Shown here: positions 1 to 6,868 of the stretch, piece by piece
How the letters are laid out: each line of letters opens with the position of its first letter
Position numbering within the stretch: position 1 is the first letter of the stretch
From: JBFLVN01 sp040758475
GTDB taxonomy: Bacteria; JAGRBM01
NCBI GenBank assembly: GCA_040758475.1
Contig: JBFLVN010000134.1
Location: 1-10,013, forward strand
Reading direction: 5' to 3'
DNA: 10,013 nucleotides
Notes under the pieces: model-generated
Seen by the model: only the letters and a program-made list of their open reading frames with translations
What the model was told of the DNA's origin: nothing
The model's database searches: none
Position numbers and translations under genes: made by a program

Positions 1-259
1 AGAGGGCTCGAATCGGACATGGGAATCCTTTCGGGGCTTTCTCGTTTGCAACTGGAAGAGAGCCAGAGGGCAGCGAAAATCAGGAGCGGAAGCGTTTTTG
101 GCAAGCGGCCCATGGCCCATCCGCAGGCCGCACCTTGGCACGGTGAAAAAGCGAAAGAAACCGCATGGCCTTACGGAGCTTTCTGTTTCCCAGCTATAAT
201 CGAGCTTCCGTACGCCAAGTCACCGCGGTTCCACGGCTTTGGATGGTATGAGGAAAAGA
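1..259. other. Left-edge stretch without a convincing gene
   Basis: One plus-strand frame is open from the first base to 435, but its translation has no recognisable domain or signal peptide. It also overlaps the better-supported lipoprotein gene in another frame, so I do not call it. No tRNA, terminator or mobile-element end is visible. The only possible signal is a TATAAT hexamer at 195-200, listed separately. The stretch is probably the leader and promoter region of the lipoprotein gene plus intergenic DNA that continues beyond the window. Confidence 0.5.
171..200 (+). promoter_or_regulatory. Possible sigma70-type promoter for the lipoprotein gene
   Basis: A perfect -10 hexamer TATAAT lies at 195-200, in otherwise GC-rich DNA. 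The best-placed -35 candidate is TTACGG at 171-176 with an 18-base spacer, which matches consensus poorly (2 of 6). Transcription would start near 207 and give a leader of about 50 bases. The call rests almost entirely on the -10 box. Confidence 0.33.
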
Positions 260-997
260 ATGAGAATGCAGGATTTCTTCTTGCGATTTGTGCGCCACTT
301 AATCGCCGTGGCCCTGCTGCTTTTCCTTCCGGCTTGCCTGGGAGGGGGAGGGATCCCTTCCGCCTTGCTCACGCCCGCCCAGCAGAGCCGCATGTCCAAT
401 CTCTTTTCGGTCGCCCTCACAAGCATCGGTGGTGATCCGGCACTTGCGGCGTCCATCGCCACCATCCTGGACGACGTCGAGTTCCCCTACGTCCGGATCG
501 CCGTAGACGGCACCTTGGAGGCCGATTGGCTTGTGGGGGTCATCGAAGTAAGCGACCAGCGGACGGGCGGCCCGGAGGAGTACACCGTGGGCGCCGCCGT
601 TCGTGGGGAGAGCGCGGAAGTCCCGGGGATTTTCTGGGCGGCGCTCGGAACCGGAGAGCAGGACGTTTTGCTCGGGCCCGTCAACCCGGCCGTTTATGAC
701 GCCCTGAGTTCCAACGGCGTCGTGGGGGGGGATGCCGACACGTACGCGGCGACGAACGACGGGGCGAATGAATTTGCCGCGATCGACGTGGTCCGGGAAG
801 CAAGCCCCTTTCTCATTACGCCCACGTGCACCAATGGCGCCATCGTGAGTGTTTCCGACGCGGTTTTTGAAGCTTCGTTCTTTTTTGTGGCTGAAAATCC
901 TTCGAGCGTTTCCTTGGACGTGGAAGCGGAACCCCAGCGCTTTAGCTTCCGGGTCCCTTCCTTTTATGTAGAACTGACGGATTGCCCGCCGCCCTAA
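260..997 (+). CDS. Predicted lipoprotein, function unknown
   Basis: I do not recognise this family. The N-terminus is a typical lipoprotein signal: basic residues, a hydrophobic run (LIAVALLLFLPAC) and a lipobox L-P-A-C, with the lipidated Cys at residue 26 of this start. The residue after Cys is Leu, not Asp, so outer-membrane sorting is plausible in a didermic cell. A Gly-rich linker (LGGGG) follows, then about 215 residues rich in Val, Ala, Asp and Gly. Only two more cysteines are present (TPTC and the C-terminal TDCPPP), and they could form a disulfide. I chose ATG 260 because GAGG at 250-253 is well spaced before it. ATG 248, ATG 266 and TTG 239 are in-frame alternatives that keep the lipobox. 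The gene contains a G8 tract at 724-731. Its TAA stop shares two bases with the stop of the opposing transporter gene, and no terminator is visible. Confidence 0.72.
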   Translation: MRMQDFFLRFVRHLIAVALLLFLPACLGGGGIPSALLTPAQQSRMSNLFSVALTSIGGDPALAASIATILDDVEFPYVRIAVDGTLEADWLVGVIEVSDQRTGGPEEYTVGAAVRGESAEVPGIFWAALGTGEQDVLLGPVNPAVYDALSSNGVVGGDADTYAATNDGANEFAAIDVVREASPFLITPTCTNGAIVSVSDAVFEASFFFVAENPSSVSLDVEAEPQRFSFRVPSFYVELTDCPPP

Positions 998-2472
998 ACA
1001 GCGAACCCAAACCACAATCCGAGGAGCGCCGCGCCCAGAACGTCCAGAACAATCCCGTAGCGGATCATCTCCCTCTGACTCACGTAACCGGTGGCATAAG
1101 CCATGGCGTTCGTGGGCGTCGAAACGGGGAGCATGAAGCCGAAGGTGCAGGCGACGGTGGCGGCCAGGGCCGGCATCACCGGGTCGCCGCCGAGCTCTTT
1201 GCTCACGGCCATGACGATGGGAATGACCATGTTGGCGCTCGCCGTATTGGACGTGCATTCGGAAACGGCGATGGCGAAGATGGAGAAGGCGAAAATACGG
1301 GTGACCCCTTCACCGGCGGGGACGTAGGCGGCAAACGCCTGGCCCATGGCCGTGGCGAAACCGCTCTGGTTCATGAGATCCCCCAGGCACATGCCGCCGC
1401 CAAAGAGCAGGATCGTCGCCCAGTCGATGGTCCCGAGGTCGGTAAGATTCAGGATCGCTTCTCTTTTGCCGTTCCCGCTCGCGGCGGGCGCGAAGAACCA
1501 GAAAAGGGGCGCGCTCGCCAGGATGGGTACGATCCCTTCGGGAAGGTGTTTTTCGATGAGTTTCCCAAGCTCCGGGCTTGCGAGCGTAACAACGGGAGGA
1601 AAGAGCCAGAGAGAGAAAGCGGCAAAGAGCATGGCCGTCGTCCACTTCTGGCCGGCCGTCCAGGGGCCAAGGTCGCGATAACGCCCCGCCATCTGGGCGC
1701 GGTCGTAGACGAGTGAACGGGCTTCCTTTCGGGTCCGGAGGATCATGTAGAGCATCATGAGGAGGAGTGAGAGGAACGTAATGGGGAGGACTTTCACCAC
1801 CCATTCCAGGAACGAAATCTTGTAGCCGGTGGATTGCTCGATGAGGCCGATGCCAATGAGGTTCGGCGGCGTGCCGATGGGAGTAAAAAGGCCCCCAAGC
1901 GATGCCGCGTAAGCGATGAGGAGCATGAGGCCCCCGGCGTAGCCTTTGGGGAAGACATCCTTCCCGGCCGATGCCGGGATCATGGCGAGCAGGACGGATT
2001 GGGCGATGGGGAGCATCATGGCCACGGTGGCCGTGTTGGAAATCCACGCCGAGAGGAAGGCGGTCGTCAGGCCCAGGAACAAGAACGCGCGCACGGGATC
2101 GTTCTTGAGGATTTCGAGGGAGAGAACCCGGTAAGCGATCCGTTCGTTCAGGCGGTGCTTGAAGGTTGCGTGGCCCAGGAGAAAGCTTCCGATGAAGAGG
2201 GGAATGATGGGATTGGCCAGCGCGCCGAAGGCTTTGGCCGCCGGGGCGACCCCCACGAGCACGGCCAGGGCGGGCCCCAGGAGCGCCGTGGCCGCGAGCG
2301 GGATCGCTTCCGAGAGCCAAAGCGTGACCACGATGGCGAGGACTGCCGCAAGCCTCCGCCCTTCTTCGGGAATGCCGTCGAGGGGGAAAAGATAGGCGAA
2401 CGCCGCCAGCACGAGGGCGATGGGCAAGGCGAACATCCGCCCCCGAGGTAAAGGAGATTCACCGGGTTTCAT
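994..2472 (-). CDS. DASS/SLC13-family sodium-coupled anion (dicarboxylate or sulfate) transporter
   Basis: This 492-residue inner-membrane protein belongs to the divalent anion:Na+ symporter family, whose members take up C4-dicarboxylates, citrate or sulfate. It shows the family's internal two-fold repeat. S-N-T motifs occur at residues 145-147 (SNTATVAMMLP) and 408-410 (SNTASANMVIP). Each is followed by a TP-containing loop, GTPPNL near 200-205 and STPTNAMA at 451-458. In the structurally known relative VcINDY these elements form the sodium and carboxylate sites. Hydrophobic helices fill the whole chain, and the length is normal for the family. Substrate cannot be told from sequence alone. 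The ATG start at 2472 has no strong Shine-Dalgarno sequence; Met13 is a possible alternative. The gene is divergent from the receiver gene (129 bases between starts), and its TAG stop interlocks with that of the lipoprotein. Confidence 0.93.
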   Translation of the reverse strand: MKPGESPLPRGRMFALPIALVLAAFAYLFPLDGIPEEGRRLAAVLAIVVTLWLSEAIPLAATALLGPALAVLVGVAPAAKAFGALANPIIPLFIGSFLLGHATFKHRLNERIAYRVLSLEILKNDPVRAFLFLGLTTAFLSAWISNTATVAMMLPIAQSVLLAMIPASAGKDVFPKGYAGGLMLLIAYAASLGGLFTPIGTPPNLIGIGLIEQSTGYKISFLEWVVKVLPITFLSLLLMMLYMILRTRKEARSLVYDRAQMAGRYRDLGPWTAGQKWTTAMLFAAFSLWLFPPVVTLASPELGKLIEKHLPEGIVPILASAPLFWFFAPAASGNGKREAILNLTDLGTIDWATILLFGGGMCLGDLMNQSGFATAMGQAFAAYVPAGEGVTRIFAFSIFAIAVSECTSNTASANMVIPIVMAVSKELGGDPVMPALAATVACTFGFMLPVSTPTNAMAYATGYVSQREMIRYGIVLDVLGAALLGLWFGFAV

Positions 2473-2601
2473 GCCGCGCTGCTTTTACCCAAACACCGGA
2501 AGCGGGCCAAGGGTTGATTTGGCGGCGGCGTTTACTATTCTCGTGGCGACGCAAAGACTTTTGGAACCGCTCGGGGGGTGAAGGCGGGGCCAGGGCTTGG
2601 C
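2473..2601. promoter_or_regulatory. Divergent intergenic region between transporter and receiver genes, with a candidate receiver promoter
   Basis: On the plus strand TTGATT (2514-2519) and TATTCT (2536-2541) are 16 bases apart and each match the sigma70 consensus at 4 of 6 positions. Transcription would start near 2548. Toward the transporter (minus strand) the best candidate is a weak TTGGCC...TAAAAG pair, which would end only about 9 bases before the ATG. I therefore do not assign a transporter promoter. The region also contains an alternative GTG start for the receiver at 2578. Confidence 0.35.
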
Positions 2602-2970
2602 GTGAGTACGGTTCTAATTATCGACGACGACAAGATTTTTTTGCGGATGTACAAGGCAAATTTCGCCTTTTACAAAGGCGTTGACGTCGTTACGGCGGAA
2701 AGCGGCGAGGAAGGTCTCAAGAAGGCCGCCGGAACGCCGCACCCCGACCTCATCCTGCTCGATTACCGGATGCCGGGAATGAGCGGCGCTGAAGTATCGA
2801 AGCGCCTTAAACTGAGTCCCCTTACATCCACTATCCCGGTCATCCTGATCACCAGCAATTCTGAAGAAGGTGAAGTAAAGGACGCTCTTTACGACCGCTA
2901 TCTTGCGAAGCCGATCACCGACGCCAAGCTAAAAGGTTTGCTCAAGGATTATCTGGGAATCGTGGGGTAG
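2602..2970 (+). CDS. Stand-alone CheY-like response regulator receiver
   Basis: A single receiver domain with no output domain. Such proteins carry phosphate from a histidine kinase and act through protein-protein contact. Numbered from GTG 2602 (122 residues), the acidic pair is D8/D9 (LIIDDD), the phospho-acceptor is D54 (LLDYRMPGMSG), the switch Thr is T84 (ILITSN) and the conserved Lys is K103 (LAKPI). All catalytic residues are present, so it should be phosphorylatable. T84 to K103 is 19 residues against 22 in E. coli CheY, so the segment that usually carries the Gly-Ala-Asp loop is shortened. I prefer GTG 2602 because AGGG (2592-2595) sits 6 bases before it and it gives the usual MSTVLIIDDD beginning. 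GTG 2578 would add 8 residues but has no good Shine-Dalgarno. No histidine kinase lies in the window. The stop is 5 bases from the stop of proA on the other strand. Confidence 0.9.
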   Translation: MSTVLIIDDDKIFLRMYKANFAFYKGVDVVTAESGEEGLKKAAGTPHPDLILLDYRMPGMSGAEVSKRLKLSPLTSTIPVILITSNSEEGEVKDALYDRYLAKPITDAKLKGLLKDYLGIVG

Positions 2971-2975
2971 GGGAG

Positions 2976-4238
2976 TTATCCCCGCGCTTGGCCGTCGCCG
3001 TAGACGATGAACTTCTCGGTCGTGAGGCCTTCGAGGCCCATGGGGCCGTAGGCGTGGATTTTCGAGGTTGAAATCCCGATCTCGGCCCCAAGGCCGAGCT
3101 CGAAGCCATCCGAAAAACGGGTCGAAGCGTTCACGAACACGCAACTCGAGGTGACGGTTTCGAGAAAGCGCTGGGCCGTCGAATAGTTTTGCGTGACGAT
3201 GGTTTCTGTGTGGTCCGAGCCGTATTTCTGGATATGGGCCACGGCGTCGTCGAAGGAATCCACCGTCCGCACGGCGAGGATCAAATCCAGGAATTCGGCG
3301 TAGTAGTCGTCTTCTGTCGCGGCCTTGTGGGGGATTTCGCCCAGGAGTTTTGCCGTCACGGGGCAGACGCGCAGTTCCACGCCCGCTTCGCGGAGGGCTT
3401 TCCCCACTTTCGGAACGAAATCCTTGGAGACGTCCTTGTGGATGAGGAGTGTTTCGGTCGCGTTGCACACGCCGGGGCGCTGGGCTTTTCCGTTGACCGC
3501 GAGCTTCACGCCCATTTCGAGGTCGGCGTCCTTGTCCACGTAGGTGTGGCATACGCCCTTGTAGTGCTTGATAACGGGGACGCGGGAGTTTTCCGCAACG
3601 AAGCGGATGAGCCCTTCGCCGCCCCGGGGAATGGCAAGATCCACGTATTGCTCCAGCTTGAGGAGTTCGAGGACCGCCTGCCGGTCGGTGGTCTGCACGA
3701 CCTGGATGGCGTCCGAAGGAATTTGGCTCACGGAGAGAGCTTTCTGGAGGATTTCCGCCAAGGCGAGGTTTGAGTAGATGGCTTCCGAGCCGCCCCGGAG
3801 GATCACGCTGTTTCCCGCCTTGAGGCAGAGTCCCGCCGCATCGACGGTCACGTTGGGGCGCGATTCGTAGACGATGCAGACGACGCCCAGGGGAATCCGC
3901 ATCTTTCCAACCTTGAGGCCGTTGGGGCGGACCCACATGCCCGAGACCGAGCCCACGGGGTCGGGCAGGGCGGCTACTTCGCGAAGCCCCTGGGCCATCT
4001 GGGCGATCACTTTGTCGGTCAGCCGTAGACGGTCGACCATGGCACTCGCCAGGCCCTTTTGTTCGGCGGCAGCAACGTCTTTTTGATTTTCGGACTGGAG
4101 ATGGGCCTTGGCCTTCTCGATCCCTTCGGCCATGGCGAGAAGGGCGGCGTTCTTCGTCCCCGACCGGAGGGTGGCGAGCTTGCGGCTCGCGGTCTTGGCC
4201 CGCCCGGCGAGCTGGCTCATTTCGGCGGCGATGCTCAT
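2976..4238 (-). CDS. proA: Gamma-glutamyl phosphate reductase (glutamate-5-semialdehyde dehydrogenase)
   Basis: ProA reduces gamma-glutamyl phosphate with NADPH to glutamate-5-semialdehyde, which cyclises to the direct precursor of proline. The 420-residue length is normal. The catalytic cysteine is C258 in the motif RPGVCNATETLL, where many homologues have PSVCNA. Other family landmarks are IPLGVVCIVYESRPNVT (residues 115-131), KAGNSVILRGGSEA (140-153), IPRGGEGL (203-210) and HYKGVCHTYVD (225-235). The ATG start overlaps the TGA of proB by four bases, and GGAGGAA lies just upstream, so the start is secure and translation is probably coupled to proB. It is the last gene of the block. The converging receiver gene ends 5 bases beyond its stop, and no U-tract terminator is visible. 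nadD, which follows proA in some genomes with this gene order, is absent here. Confidence 0.97.
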   Translation of the reverse strand: MSIAAEMSQLAGRAKTASRKLATLRSGTKNAALLAMAEGIEKAKAHLQSENQKDVAAAEQKGLASAMVDRLRLTDKVIAQMAQGLREVAALPDPVGSVSGMWVRPNGLKVGKMRIPLGVVCIVYESRPNVTVDAAGLCLKAGNSVILRGGSEAIYSNLALAEILQKALSVSQIPSDAIQVVQTTDRQAVLELLKLEQYVDLAIPRGGEGLIRFVAENSRVPVIKHYKGVCHTYVDKDADLEMGVKLAVNGKAQRPGVCNATETLLIHKDVSKDFVPKVGKALREAGVELRVCPVTAKLLGEIPHKAATEDDYYAEFLDLILAVRTVDSFDDAVAHIQKYGSDHTETIVTQNYSTAQRFLETVTSSCVFVNASTRFSDGFELGLGAEIGISTSKIHAYGPMGLEGLTTEKFIVYGDGQARG

Positions 4239-5368
4239 GACCCTTCCTCCAGCAGAACGAGGTCGTCGCGGTGAATGACTTCGTCGTAATACTTATAGCC
4301 CAGGATTTTCTCGATTTCCGAGGTCTTCTTCCCGGCGATGCGGCGGATGTCTTCCGAGGAATAGCTGGCAAGGCCCCGGGCGATCTCCTTGCCTTTGGAG
4401 GAAAGGCAGCGGACCGCCTCCCCGGCGCCAAATTGCCCCTGAACCTCCCGGATGCCCGAGGGGAGAAGGCTTTTCCCTTTCTTTGAAAGGGCCTCGCAGG
4501 CGCCATCGTCCAGGACGAGGGCCCCCTTGGGGGAGAGGGTGTAGGCGATCCAGTGCTTGCGGCTACCGATGGCCTTTCTCCCGGCGATGAAGGTTCCGAC
4601 GGGCCCATCCGAGAGGATTTTTTCCAGGACGTCTTCCGCCCCTCCGGTCGCAATGACGGTCGAAGTTCCTTGGAGGGCGGCCTGCCGGGCGGCTTCGAGT
4701 TTGGTCACCATGCCACCGCTTCCCACGTCGGTCTTCGTCCCGCCCGCCTGATCGAAGTGGGCGTCCGTGAGGGTTTCGAGGAAATCGTATTTCTTCGCCG
4801 CTTTGTTCTCGCGGGGGTCCGAGTCGTAGAACCCGTCCGTGTCCGTGAGGATGACGAGGAGGTCGGCGTCCACAAGGTTGCTCACGAGGGCCGAGAGGCG
4901 ATCGTTGTCCCCGAACTTGATCTCCTCGACGGCCACGGTGTCGTTCTCGTTGATGATGGGGATGACACCGAGCTCCAAAAGCGTGAGAAGCGTGTTGCGC
5001 GCGTTCAGAAATCGCTGCCGGTCCACGAGATCGGCGGCCGTAAGAAGCACTTGGGCCGTCTTGAGGCCAAGGGAAGAGAAGGCTTTCTCGTAATGGTGCA
5101 TGAGGACGGCCTGCCCGGCGGCGGCGGCCGCTTGCTTGAGCGGGATCGTTTTGGGCTTGTCCTTGAGGCCGAGCTTTCCGCGCCCGGCGGCGATGGCCCC
5201 GGAAGAGACGACGGCCACGTTCATCCCTCCCTTCACGCAGGCGGCCACTTGCCGGGAGAGGGCTTCGATGGCGCTCTCCCGCAGACCCCCGTTCTGCGTG
5301 AGGACGGCGGAGCCGATCTTGACGACGAGCCGCTTGGCGCCTGCCAGATAGGGCTTGCGATCGCTCAC
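4235..5368 (-). CDS. proB: Glutamate 5-kinase with C-terminal PUA domain
   Basis: ProB phosphorylates glutamate with ATP to gamma-glutamyl phosphate, the committed and usually proline-inhibited step of proline synthesis. The amino-acid kinase domain covers about residues 10-260: LVVKIGSAVLT (14-24), VVSSGAIAAG (53-62), IINENDTVAVEEIKFGDNDR (138-157, glutamate site), ILTDTDGFYDSDP (173-185) and GSGGMVTKLEAA (216-227). A PUA domain follows (about 280-365, beginning GALVLDDGACEAL). At 377 residues it is the two-domain form. The start is GTG at 5368: GAGGAGG lies 7 bases upstream inside the 3' end of obg, and the GTG overlaps the obg TGA (GTGA). Its own stop overlaps the proA ATG in the same way, so obg, proB and proA look like one translationally coupled unit. 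Confidence 0.97.
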   Translation of the reverse strand: MSDRKPYLAGAKRLVVKIGSAVLTQNGGLRESAIEALSRQVAACVKGGMNVAVVSSGAIAAGRGKLGLKDKPKTIPLKQAAAAAGQAVLMHHYEKAFSSLGLKTAQVLLTAADLVDRQRFLNARNTLLTLLELGVIPIINENDTVAVEEIKFGDNDRLSALVSNLVDADLLVILTDTDGFYDSDPRENKAAKKYDFLETLTDAHFDQAGGTKTDVGSGGMVTKLEAARQAALQGTSTVIATGGAEDVLEKILSDGPVGTFIAGRKAIGSRKHWIAYTLSPKGALVLDDGACEALSKKGKSLLPSGIREVQGQFGAGEAVRCLSSKGKEIARGLASYSSEDIRRIAGKKTSEIEKILGYKYYDEVIHRDDLVLLEEGS

Positions 5369-6420
5369 GTGGAAGCCTCCTCGGCGCCGGTGGCGGGAGT
5401 TTTCGATTTCTCCTTGGCCTTGGATTCTTCGAGGAGCCCGGCGATTTCGTAGAGGAGTTCCTGCACCCCTTCGCCCGTGACACCCGAGATGGCGAGCGTC
5501 TTGAGTTTTTTCTTACGGAAAAACGCCCGGCACGCGGTGATCTCTTTCTTGGGCGTGCCCGTATCGATTTTGTTCAGGACGACGAGCCTCCGCCGCTTGA
5601 GGAGGTCCGGATTGTGGGCCTTTAGTTCTTTTTCGAGGACGCGGAAGGCCTCTTTGGCGTCGGGTTCGGTGCCGGGAGTCGCATCCAAAAGAAACACGAG
5701 CACGCGGCAGCGCTCCACGTGCTTTAAAAAGCGCGTTCCCATCCCGGCCCCTTCGCTCGCTCCTTCGATGAGACCCGGAAGGTCGGCGAGGACGAAGCTC
5801 TTGAATTCCCCCATGCGCACGACGCCGAGGACCGGGGAGAGGGTCGTAAAGGGATAATCCGCCACCTTGGGCTTGGCCGCCGAGACGCGGCTGATGAGCG
5901 TGCTCTTCCCGGCGTTCGGCAGACCCACGAGGCCCACGTCGGCCAGGAGCTTTAATTCGAGGCGGAGTTTTTTCTCTTCTCCCGGTTCGCCGGGCTCGGC
6001 CGTACGAGGGGCGCGGTTACGCGACGTGGCGAAAGTCATATTGCCCCGGCCCCCACGGCCGCCTTTGGCGACGGTAAGCTCTTGTCCGGCGCGAGTGACA
6101 TCTCCGATCATTTCGCCGGTAGCCGCGTCGAATACCTGGGTTCCGATAGGTACTCGGGCGACGACGCTTTCGCCGCGCCGCCCGTACATGTCGCTCCCCA
6201 TGCCGTGCTGGCCGTGCTCGGCCCGGAGGATGGGCGCGAATTTGAGATCGACAAGCGTGGAGAGGCCTCCGTCGCCTACGAAGATAACGTTTCCGCCGTG
6301 CCCCCCGTTTCCGCCGGAGGGGCCGCCCTTGGGAACGTACTTCTCCCGCCGGAAGGCGACGCACCCGTTCCCGCCGTCTCCGGCTTTCACTTCGACTGTG
6401 GCTTCGTCAATGAATTTCAT
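5365..6420 (-). CDS. obg: Obg/CgtA GTPase
   Basis: An essential GTPase that binds the large ribosomal subunit late in assembly and links it to growth and stringent control. The N-terminal Gly-rich Obg fold spans residues 1-160 (GDGGNGCVAFRREKYVP, GGPSGGNGGHGG). The G domain follows: G1 GLPNAGKST (166-174), switch I FTT (191-193), G3 DLPG (213-216), G4 NKID (283-286) and G5 ISG (311-313). The C-terminal tail is short, Lys/Glu/Thr-rich and probably disordered, and lacks the OCT domain seen in some Firmicutes. The ATG start is fixed by the conserved MKFIDEA beginning, yet no Shine-Dalgarno lies next to it, and a small hairpin sits 10-27 bases upstream. obg is separated from rpmA by 138 bases that include an intrinsic terminator, and it overlaps proB by 4 bases. 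Confidence 0.97.
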   Translation of the reverse strand: MKFIDEATVEVKAGDGGNGCVAFRREKYVPKGGPSGGNGGHGGNVIFVGDGGLSTLVDLKFAPILRAEHGQHGMGSDMYGRRGESVVARVPIGTQVFDAATGEMIGDVTRAGQELTVAKGGRGGRGNMTFATSRNRAPRTAEPGEPGEEKKLRLELKLLADVGLVGLPNAGKSTLISRVSAAKPKVADYPFTTLSPVLGVVRMGEFKSFVLADLPGLIEGASEGAGMGTRFLKHVERCRVLVFLLDATPGTEPDAKEAFRVLEKELKAHNPDLLKRRRLVVLNKIDTGTPKKEITACRAFFRKKKLKTLAISGVTGEGVQELLYEIAGLLEESKAKEKSKTPATGAEEAST

Positions 6421-6558
6421 GGGAAATGGGGCGCTCTTTCTCGCGCCAAGTACGGAAGCCGGTTGCGGGAAGACGGCGTTCGGCCGCGCCCCGCGCCGGG
6501 TTCGCGCTCAATTGAAAGGGGATGATTGTCCGGGAAAACGGAAAAATAAACGGCGGTT
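6421..6558 (-). other. rpmA-obg intergenic gap with a hairpin before obg
   Basis: This 138-base gap lies within an otherwise tightly packed gene block. Its rpmA end holds the terminator listed separately. Near obg, GGCGC (6430-6434) and GCGCC (6443-6447) form a 5-bp stem around a purine-rich 8-base loop (GAGAAAGA in the RNA). The loop resembles a ribosome-binding sequence but lies too far from the ATG for normal spacing. The middle is very GC-rich with several short self-complementary stretches. I could not find a convincing promoter, so obg expression may depend on read-through or on a non-consensus promoter. Confidence 0.45.
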
Positions 6559-6569
6559 TCAGGCCGCCG
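6542..6569 (-). terminator. Intrinsic terminator overlapping the rpmA stop codon
   Basis: On the minus strand CGGCGG and CCGCCG form a perfect 6-bp GC-only stem (6564-6569 with 6551-6556) around the 7-base loop CCTGAAA. The stem is followed directly by TTTATTTTT. This is the standard form of a Rho-independent terminator. The rpmA TGA stop lies in the loop. It should end a fraction of rplU-rpmA transcripts before obg. Confidence 0.75.
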
Positions 6570-6834
6570 GGGGCTGCTCCGGGAGGGGCTCGATGCGCAC
6601 GCGCCGCTTGTCGCGGCCGAAACCCTCGTAGACCACCCGGCCGGTGACGGCCGCCAGGAGCGTATAGTCCCGGCCCATGACGACGTTGGCGCCCGGGTGG
6701 ATCTTGGTGCCGACCTGGCGGACCAGGATGTTTCCGGCCTTTACGACCTCGCCCGCGTAGCGCTTGACGCCGCGGCGCTGGCCGTTTGAATCGCGGCCGT
6801 TTCTGGAACTTCCACCTGCTTTTTTGTGTGCCAT
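6559..6834 (-). CDS. rpmA: 50S ribosomal protein L27
   Basis: L27 lies near the peptidyl-transferase centre, where its flexible N-terminus reaches the tRNA ends. The 91-residue protein begins MAHKKAGGSSRNGRDSNGQ, a near-exact match to the family. There is no N-terminal extension of the kind that is cleaved in Firmicutes, which argues against that phylum. Other landmarks are GVKRYAGEVVKAGNILVRQ (22-40) and GTKIHPGANVVMGRDYTLLA (42-61). The C-terminus ends in a Pro/Ala-rich tail (LPEQPPAA). GAGGT lies about 9 bases before the ATG. rplU ends 27 bases upstream, with no extra gene between them. Confidence 0.97.
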   Translation of the reverse strand: MAHKKAGGSSRNGRDSNGQRRGVKRYAGEVVKAGNILVRQVGTKIHPGANVVMGRDYTLLAAVTGRVVYEGFGRDKRRVRIEPLPEQPPAA

Positions 6835-6854
6835 GGGGGTTTTACCTCGAAAGC

Positions 6855-6868
6855 CGCCTGATCAGGCG
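6855..6868. repeat. 14-bp perfect palindrome across the rplU stop codon
   Basis: CGCCTGATCAGGCG reads the same on both strands and contains the rplU TGA stop (6862-6864, minus strand). With no loop it is a poor RNA hairpin and has no U-tract, so it is not a terminator. It could be a chance result of the stop context or a protein-binding dyad. Confidence 0.4.

Noticed and set aside
4..18. GGGCTCGAATCGG resembles the T-arm of a tRNA
   Set aside because: The flanking bases do not form the 5-bp T stem, and no acceptor end follows.
1..435. Plus-strand frame open from the first base to 435
   Set aside because: It overlaps the lipoprotein gene in another frame, and its translation shows no domain, signal or typical protein composition. 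It could be the end of an unseen gene, but nothing supports this.
2473..2510. TTGGCC...TAAAAG as promoter of the transporter
   Set aside because: Both boxes match only 4 of 6, and the start would fall almost at the ATG. Too weak to list as a promoter.
2970..2983. Hairpin at the receiver/proA junction as a true intrinsic terminator
   Set aside because: The stem is only 5 bp and no T-run follows on either strand. Kept only as a low-interest finding.
2929..4653. 574-residue minus-strand frame across proA and proB
   Set aside because: It is a shifted-frame shadow, rich in Arg and Pro, over two well-supported enzymes.
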